Origin: Porticoccus sp964395715
GTDB taxonomy: Bacteria; Pseudomonadota; Gammaproteobacteria; Pseudomonadales; Porticoccaceae
Reading direction: 5' to 3'
DNA length: 64,000 nucleotides
Assembly (NCBI GenBank): GCA_964395715.1
Contig: CAYNAU010000003.1
Coordinates: 62,001 to 126,000 of the forward strand
The notes below the pieces were generated by a model. That model saw nothing but the letters and a program-made list of their open reading frames with translations. It did not search any database and was not told the DNA's origin. The position numbers and the translations under genes were made by a program. This document shows, piece after piece, positions 60,148-64,000 of the stretch; within the stretch, counting starts at the first letter, position 1; every line of letters begins with the position of its first letter.

Positions 60148-61130
60148 CAGAGTAAACTAGTGGATAAAAACTCCGGTTTAATTAACTCATGCAGGTCATC
60201 TTCCTTTGAAAGCATTCCCACCTCAACCATGATGGTGGAGATTTTACGTGCAGTTTGCTTAACCACCGACGGCTCCCCAAAAAGCAGCTTATGATTGCTT
60301 CTCAGGTCGGGAAGAATCAGGCCCCGGAAGGCGTTATCCACCTCCGCTACCGGTAATGCCAGACGTTCTGACATACGGTAAATGGCATCTACATGGTTGT
60401 TAAGGTAGTGCTGTTGACCCTTAAAGTGACAGGCAATCAGGTGTCGTAAACCATCCCTCAAGATCAAAGCGTCTTCGCGAATGGCGAGAACATCGAGGAT
60501 TGTATTTGGCAGAGAGCGGCTGTCAAAGATGTTACGGGCCCCCAGAGCGGCTAGCTGGCTCGCCACGGGCTGATAGGTGATGACAGCATCCAGTTGATTG
60601 CTTTTCCAGTCAGAAAGGTGTTGATTAATTTTGCTGGCCACCACTCGAACATCTGTTTTTTTCATCTCAGAAGCCTGTAGCAGATGGTGAAGCATTACCT
60701 CGCCGAGTGCGCCAGTCTCTACGCCAATGGTTTTACCTTTTAAATCGCGGGGTCTTGTTATGCCGGGCCTGGCCATCACCATATCGGCGCCAGCTGAAAT
60801 GTCGAATACCTGCACGATTGACAGTTTTACTCCCCTGGATCTTGCCATCAGAACCTCGTCCAGGGTCAGTGCCGCCCCATCGACTTCTTTAGCCAGCAGG
60901 CGTTCAAGGGATGAGCTGGCAGACAGAGTTTCAGTTAATTGCACCAGGTTGCTGTTCAGATAGCCCAGGTTCTGGGCAAGAAACATGAATTCGTAACCGG
61001 GCCACACGTGGCTGGCAACTTTCAGCGGACGTGACTGAACACACCCCGGTAGTATGGATAAAACCGGTAGGGCGCTCAGATAACAGGCGAGCTTTATAAA
61101 ACTACGACGTGTCAGATCGGGTTCAGACAT
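60147..61130 (-). CDS. Tat-type substrate-binding lipoprotein (SsuA/NMT1-like)
   Basis: About 327 residues. The N-terminus has a twin-arginine motif (TRRSFIK) followed by a hydrophobic stretch and lipobox LPGC, so it is likely a Tat-exported lipoprotein. The mature part is an SsuA/NMT1-like binding fold (VASHVWPGYEFMFLAQNLGYLN, DGAALTLDEVLMARSRGV, DLKGKTIGVETGALGEVM). ATG 61130 is preferred over a TTG at 61175. No ABC permease or ATPase is adjacent; the only partner is the kinase gene, which it overlaps by one base. It is probably the receptor for that sensor rather than a transporter part. Confidence 0.9.
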   Translation of the reverse strand: MSEPDLTRRSFIKLACYLSALPVLSILPGCVQSRPLKVASHVWPGYEFMFLAQNLGYLNSNLVQLTETLSASSSLERLLAKEVDGAALTLDEVLMARSRGVKLSIVQVFDISAGADMVMARPGITRPRDLKGKTIGVETGALGEVMLHHLLQASEMKKTDVRVVASKINQHLSDWKSNQLDAVITYQPVASQLAALGARNIFDSRSLPNTILDVLAIREDALILRDGLRHLIACHFKGQQHYLNNHVDAIYRMSERLALPVAEVDNAFRGLILPDLRSNHKLLFGEPSVVKQTARKISTIMVEVGMLSKEDDLHELIKPEFLSTSLL

Positions 61131-61412
61131 GGGCTTATTATTTGCTGGACAGGGAGTTTTGAACGGACAAAACAATCATGGGAATTGCCGTGATCAAACG
61201 GTAAAAAAGTTGCCATGTTTATCTTCCCCGGTAGCCAGCGGCAGCGGTCGATATCCGCTGCCTTAAAGAATACTCCGATACCAAAGGCAGCAGAAGCGCA
61301 GATTTTGTTATTGGCTTGACCAGCTGGTACCTCTGGCACTTAGCTTATGCCAGTAAGCGCAATTAAATGGTAGTTTGAGCGCTAGAACTTTGTTATTTAT
61401 TTTTGAAGGAAG

Positions 61413-61489
61413 TGGTGGGCCCAGCAGGACTTGAACCTGCGACCAAGCGATTATGAGTCGCCTGCTCTAACCAACTGAGCTATGGGCCC
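61413..61489 (-). tRNA. tRNA-Ile (CAU anticodon, lysidine-type)
   Basis: 77 nt on the minus strand including an encoded CCA. Acceptor GGGCCC pairs with GGGCCC at the 3' end, the D-loop reads AGCTCAGTTGGTTAGAGC, the anticodon loop is CTCATAA (anticodon CAT), and the T-arm is present (GGTTCAAGTCC). The whole sequence resembles E. coli ileX, in which C34 is changed to lysidine so that AUA is read as Ile. It lies 141 bases downstream of rpoD. Confidence 0.97.
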
Positions 61490-61630
61490 TTTTAAACTTG
61501 CCTTTTTGGCCTGGCGCTGCATTGCACGGCTTAGCTTATTTGGTCACATACATTGTGTATGTTCCCTCATTCCCTCATTGTGCACCTGGCGCTATGCCAA
61601 AATTCGGCGTTTAACTCTTTAGCGCCTTTG

Positions 61631-63496
61631 TTACTCGTCGAGGAAGCTGCGCAGGTGGTCGGAACGCGTCGGGTGGCGCAGTTTTCTCAGCGCTTTAGCT
61701 TCGATCTGACGGATGCGCTCGCGGGTAACATCAAACTGTTTGCCGACTTCTTCCAGCGTGTGATCCGTGTTCATGTCGATACCAAAGCGCATGCGCAATA
61801 CTTTCGCTTCGCGGGCTGTCAGGCCATTCAATACGTCCCGGGTGGCTTCGGTCAGGCTCTCGCTGGTGGCCGAATCCACAGGGGAGAGAATATTGACGTC
61901 CTCGATAAAGTCGCCCAGGTGGGAATCTTCATCATCGCCGATAGGAGTCTCCATGGAGATGGGCTCCTTGGCGATTTTCAGTACCTTGCGGATTTTGTCC
62001 TCAGGCATTTCCATGCGTTCCCCGAGTTCTTCGGGGGTGGGTTCACGACCCATTTCCTGAAGCATCTGCCGGGAAATGCGATTGAGCTTGTTGATGGTCT
62101 CAATCATGTGCACAGGAATACGGATGGTTCTCGCCTGATCCGCAATGGAGCGGGTGATGGCCTGGCGTATCCACCAGGTAGCATAGGTGGAGAATTTGTA
62201 GCCGCGGCGGTATTCAAATTTGTCGACAGCCTTCATCAGCCCGATGTTGCCTTCCTGGATCAGGTCGAGGAATTGCAGGCCGCGGTTGGTGTACTTTTTG
62301 GCAATGGAGATCACCAGGCGCAGGTTGGCTTCCACCATTTCTTTCTTGGCGCGCCGCGCTTTCGCTTCGCCGATAGACATGCGGCGATTGATGTCCTTGA
62401 TCTGCCCGACTTGCAGACCTGAGTTTTCCTCGATCTGTTTCAGGCGGCGCTGGCTGCGCTGGATATCTGTTTTGAGTTCATCCAGGATCTTGGCGTAAGG
62501 TTCTTTGGACTTTAACAGGCCGGCAATCCATTTTTCGTCGGTTTCATGTCCGGGGAACGTGCGGATGAACTCGGCACGGGGCATTTTTGCCTGGCGCACG
62601 CAGAGTGACATGATAGTGCGTTCTTCGTTTCGAATGGCTACCAGGGCATCGCGAACCACATCGGTCATGGGCTCAAACTGCCGGGGCGCAAGCTTCAGGT
62701 ACTTGAAGTGTTCGCTCAGTGCGAGCATCGGCGCCTGACTGTTTTTGTGTCCCAGGCCATATTTGTTGATGGCTTTCTTGGCCTTTTCATTCAGTTTTCG
62801 AAGCGTATCAAAGCGCTCTTTGGCTTCCACCGGATCGAGACCTGAATCGTCATCAGCGTCATCGCTGTCATCCTGATCTTCGTCTTCGTCATCATCGTCC
62901 TCACTGGACTGACGGGCTTTTTCTTCTTCACGGCTTTTTGCGGCCTCGGCCTGGGCCAGTGCCGAAGGCACGTGCTCCATCGGGTCGAGGTAGCCGATCA
63001 GCACATCGCTGAGTTTGCGCTGTTCGCTTTCGATGAGGTCGTATTCGGCGAGAATGTGGTCAACTGTCGAAGGCCATTCGGCTAATGCCGCCATCAGTTC
63101 ACGGACGCCTTCTTCGATGCGCTTGGCGATTTCAATTTCGCCTTCGCGTGTCAGCAGTTCGACGGAACCCATTTCCCGCATGTACATGCGCACAGGGTCG
63201 GTGGTGCGATGCTGTTCGGTCTCAACTGCAGCCAGGGCAGCCGCCGCCTCGGCAGCAGCAATTTCGTCAGTGGTGGAGTCCCCCGAGGTGATCAGCAGTT
63301 GTTCGGCATCGGGTGCGGTCTCAAAAACACTGATACCCATGTCGTTGATCATTTGAATGATGTCTTCGACCTGATCGGGATCAGAGATGTCTTCGGGGAG
63401 GTGGTCATTCACCTCTGCGTATGTCAGATAGCCCTGCTCGCGACCTCTGGCAATCAATTCCTTGATACGTGACTGTTGCTGTGCGTTACCACTCAT
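61631..63496 (-). CDS. rpoD: RNA polymerase sigma factor RpoD (sigma-70)
   Basis: 621 residues, the usual length of a gammaproteobacterial RpoD. N-terminal region 1.1 (RIKELIARGREQGYLTYAEVNDHLPEDI) is followed by the acidic non-conserved region (Asp/Glu run, about 200-225), then the conserved 2.x regions (NLRLVISIAKKYTNRGLQFLDLIQEGNIGLMKAVDKFEYRRGYKFSTYATWWIRQAI), region 3 (RIPVHMIETINKLNRISRQ) and region 4.2 (TLEEVGKQFDVTRERIRQIEAKALRKLRHP). Housekeeping promoter recognition. dnaG lies directly upstream on the same strand, the conserved macromolecular-synthesis operon order. Confidence 0.98.
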   Translation of the reverse strand: MSGNAQQQSRIKELIARGREQGYLTYAEVNDHLPEDISDPDQVEDIIQMINDMGISVFETAPDAEQLLITSGDSTTDEIAAAEAAAALAAVETEQHRTTDPVRMYMREMGSVELLTREGEIEIAKRIEEGVRELMAALAEWPSTVDHILAEYDLIESEQRKLSDVLIGYLDPMEHVPSALAQAEAAKSREEEKARQSSEDDDDEDEDQDDSDDADDDSGLDPVEAKERFDTLRKLNEKAKKAINKYGLGHKNSQAPMLALSEHFKYLKLAPRQFEPMTDVVRDALVAIRNEERTIMSLCVRQAKMPRAEFIRTFPGHETDEKWIAGLLKSKEPYAKILDELKTDIQRSQRRLKQIEENSGLQVGQIKDINRRMSIGEAKARRAKKEMVEANLRLVISIAKKYTNRGLQFLDLIQEGNIGLMKAVDKFEYRRGYKFSTYATWWIRQAITRSIADQARTIRIPVHMIETINKLNRISRQMLQEMGREPTPEELGERMEMPEDKIRKVLKIAKEPISMETPIGDDEDSHLGDFIEDVNILSPVDSATSESLTEATRDVLNGLTAREAKVLRMRFGIDMNTDHTLEEVGKQFDVTRERIRQIEAKALRKLRHPTRSDHLRSFLDE

Positions 63497-63607
63497 ATAC
63501 GATCTGCTGTTATCTTGGGGGGCAAAATCAAGCGCGGGATTATACCGGAAGAAGCCGCGTTTGTGTTACCTGTTTTGGTAAAAAGTGCCGTTGTTTCAGG
63601 TCTTCAG

Positions 63608-64000
63608 CTATTGCACCCTTGGCTTCCCAAGTATTTGATTAAATAACTCTTTTGTCTCCGCTGTTCGCTGTTCGCCGGAGAGCCTGAGCCATGCGTTGTT
63701 GAGGTGCTTCAAGTCGTGCTCATCGACAGCCTCTTTGTCAGCCAGGTGACGGAGAAGTTCAGCTGGCGCCAGTTGTGCCAGTGTTTTTCTCAACAGTCGA
63801 TCCTGACTGTCAATGAATTCCCGCTGGTTGTCCCGTTCGCTGTTTGCCACGGGCCGGAGGAGGTCAGTGGCGGCGATTTTTGCCAGGGTTTCTGCCTGCT
63901 CGGCACTGTGCACCCCACGCCAGTATCCCAGTATATGATTGAGGCTGTATGTGGGGTTTTCAAGGAGCAGTTCCACCAGCGGTAACAGTATTTCAACACC
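63608..64000 (-). CDS. dnaG: DNA primase DnaG, C-terminal end (partial)
   Basis: Only the last 130 residues are in the window; the frame runs on past the end. The helical, mostly charged sequence (AATDLLRPVANSERDNQREFIDSQDRLL, APAELLRHLADKEA) ends LFNQILGKPRVQ. It matches the helicase-binding C-terminal domain expected of DnaG in position and composition, and its place just before rpoD is the standard order rpsU-dnaG-rpoD. The 111-base gap to rpoD could carry a separate promoter. Confidence 0.85.
   Translation of the reverse strand, partial: GVEILLPLVELLLENPTYSLNHILGYWRGVHSAEQAETLAKIAATDLLRPVANSERDNQREFIDSQDRLLRKTLAQLAPAELLRHLADKEAVDEHDLKHLNNAWLRLSGEQRTAETKELFNQILGKPRVQ

Noticed and set aside
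61112..61339. Open frame of 75 codons upstream of the Tat lipoprotein
   Set aside because: No ribosome site or recognisable sequence; it overlaps the start of the lipoprotein gene in another frame.
61546..61562. ACATAC/GTATGT repeat after rpoD as terminator
   Set aside because: Six-base stem without a T-run; not enough to call.

Overview
The window looks like a chromosomal segment of a marine-type gammaproteobacterium, most likely in or near the Cellvibrionales. The best single marker is the fused BioH-BioC gene at 16277-17878, an architecture I recall from Saccharophagus, Teredinibacter and Cellvibrio. The dnaG-rpoD end (63608-64000, 61631-63496), a bacterial tRNA-Ile(CAU), a CysE/ComF/biotin block and two TonB-dependent receptors fit this. 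I see no phage, IS element, CRISPR array or rRNA. All assignments are from reading the sequence; no database search was run.

Layout. 0-5.4 kb: end of a porin-like barrel and two TonB-dependent receptors. 5.5-9.4 kb: a secreted M14-type deacylase, a class V aminotransferase, a small Cys-rich protein and a YqhA-type membrane protein. 9.5-11.4 kb: a compact nitric-oxide-response operon (truncated haemoglobin, ferredoxin-flavoprotein reductase, NsrR-like repressor) behind a perfect 12-bp inverted repeat. 11.4-13.9 kb: Sel1 protein, DUF5062, cysE, comF on the minus strand. 13.9-18.8 kb: biotin operon bioB-bioF-bioHC-bioD plus a small membrane protein. 18.8-20.9 kb: EVE-domain protein, CurA-like reductase, DUF3237 protein.

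21.5-34.6 kb: a tightly packed 12-gene minus-strand operon that I consider the best candidate for an undescribed system. It encodes an ExbB/TolQ-like channel, two proteins in which an ExbD/TolR-like transmembrane helix is joined through a coiled coil to a von Willebrand A domain, an actin/Hsp70-like protein, a membrane-anchored PEGA-repeat protein ending in a formylglycine-enzyme-like domain without the usual cysteines, TPR proteins, one of which ends in a TonB-C-like domain, and several lipoproteins. The composition suggests a proton-motive-force-coupled envelope machine.

34.7-44.5 kb: an amino acid/polyamine catabolic block (AEC transporter, CoA transferase, Lrp regulator, type III PLP decarboxylase, glutaryl-CoA dehydrogenase-like enzyme, SpuC-like aminotransferase, PuuD-like hydrolase, PuuA-like ligase, LuxR regulator). 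Together these could carry lysine or cadaverine through glutarate to crotonyl-CoA. 44.8-61.2 kb: signalling and miscellany: a substrate-binding-PAS-GGDEF protein, a MoxR/CobS-like AAA ATPase followed by an unusual PCMT-GspE fusion, a secreted M6 protease with FN3 domains, a PRPP synthetase/nucleoside phosphorylase pair, a carbonic anhydrase, and a hybrid histidine kinase with a PhnD-like sensor coupled to a Tat-type substrate-binding lipoprotein. 61.4-64 kb: tRNA-Ile, rpoD, and the 3' end of dnaG.
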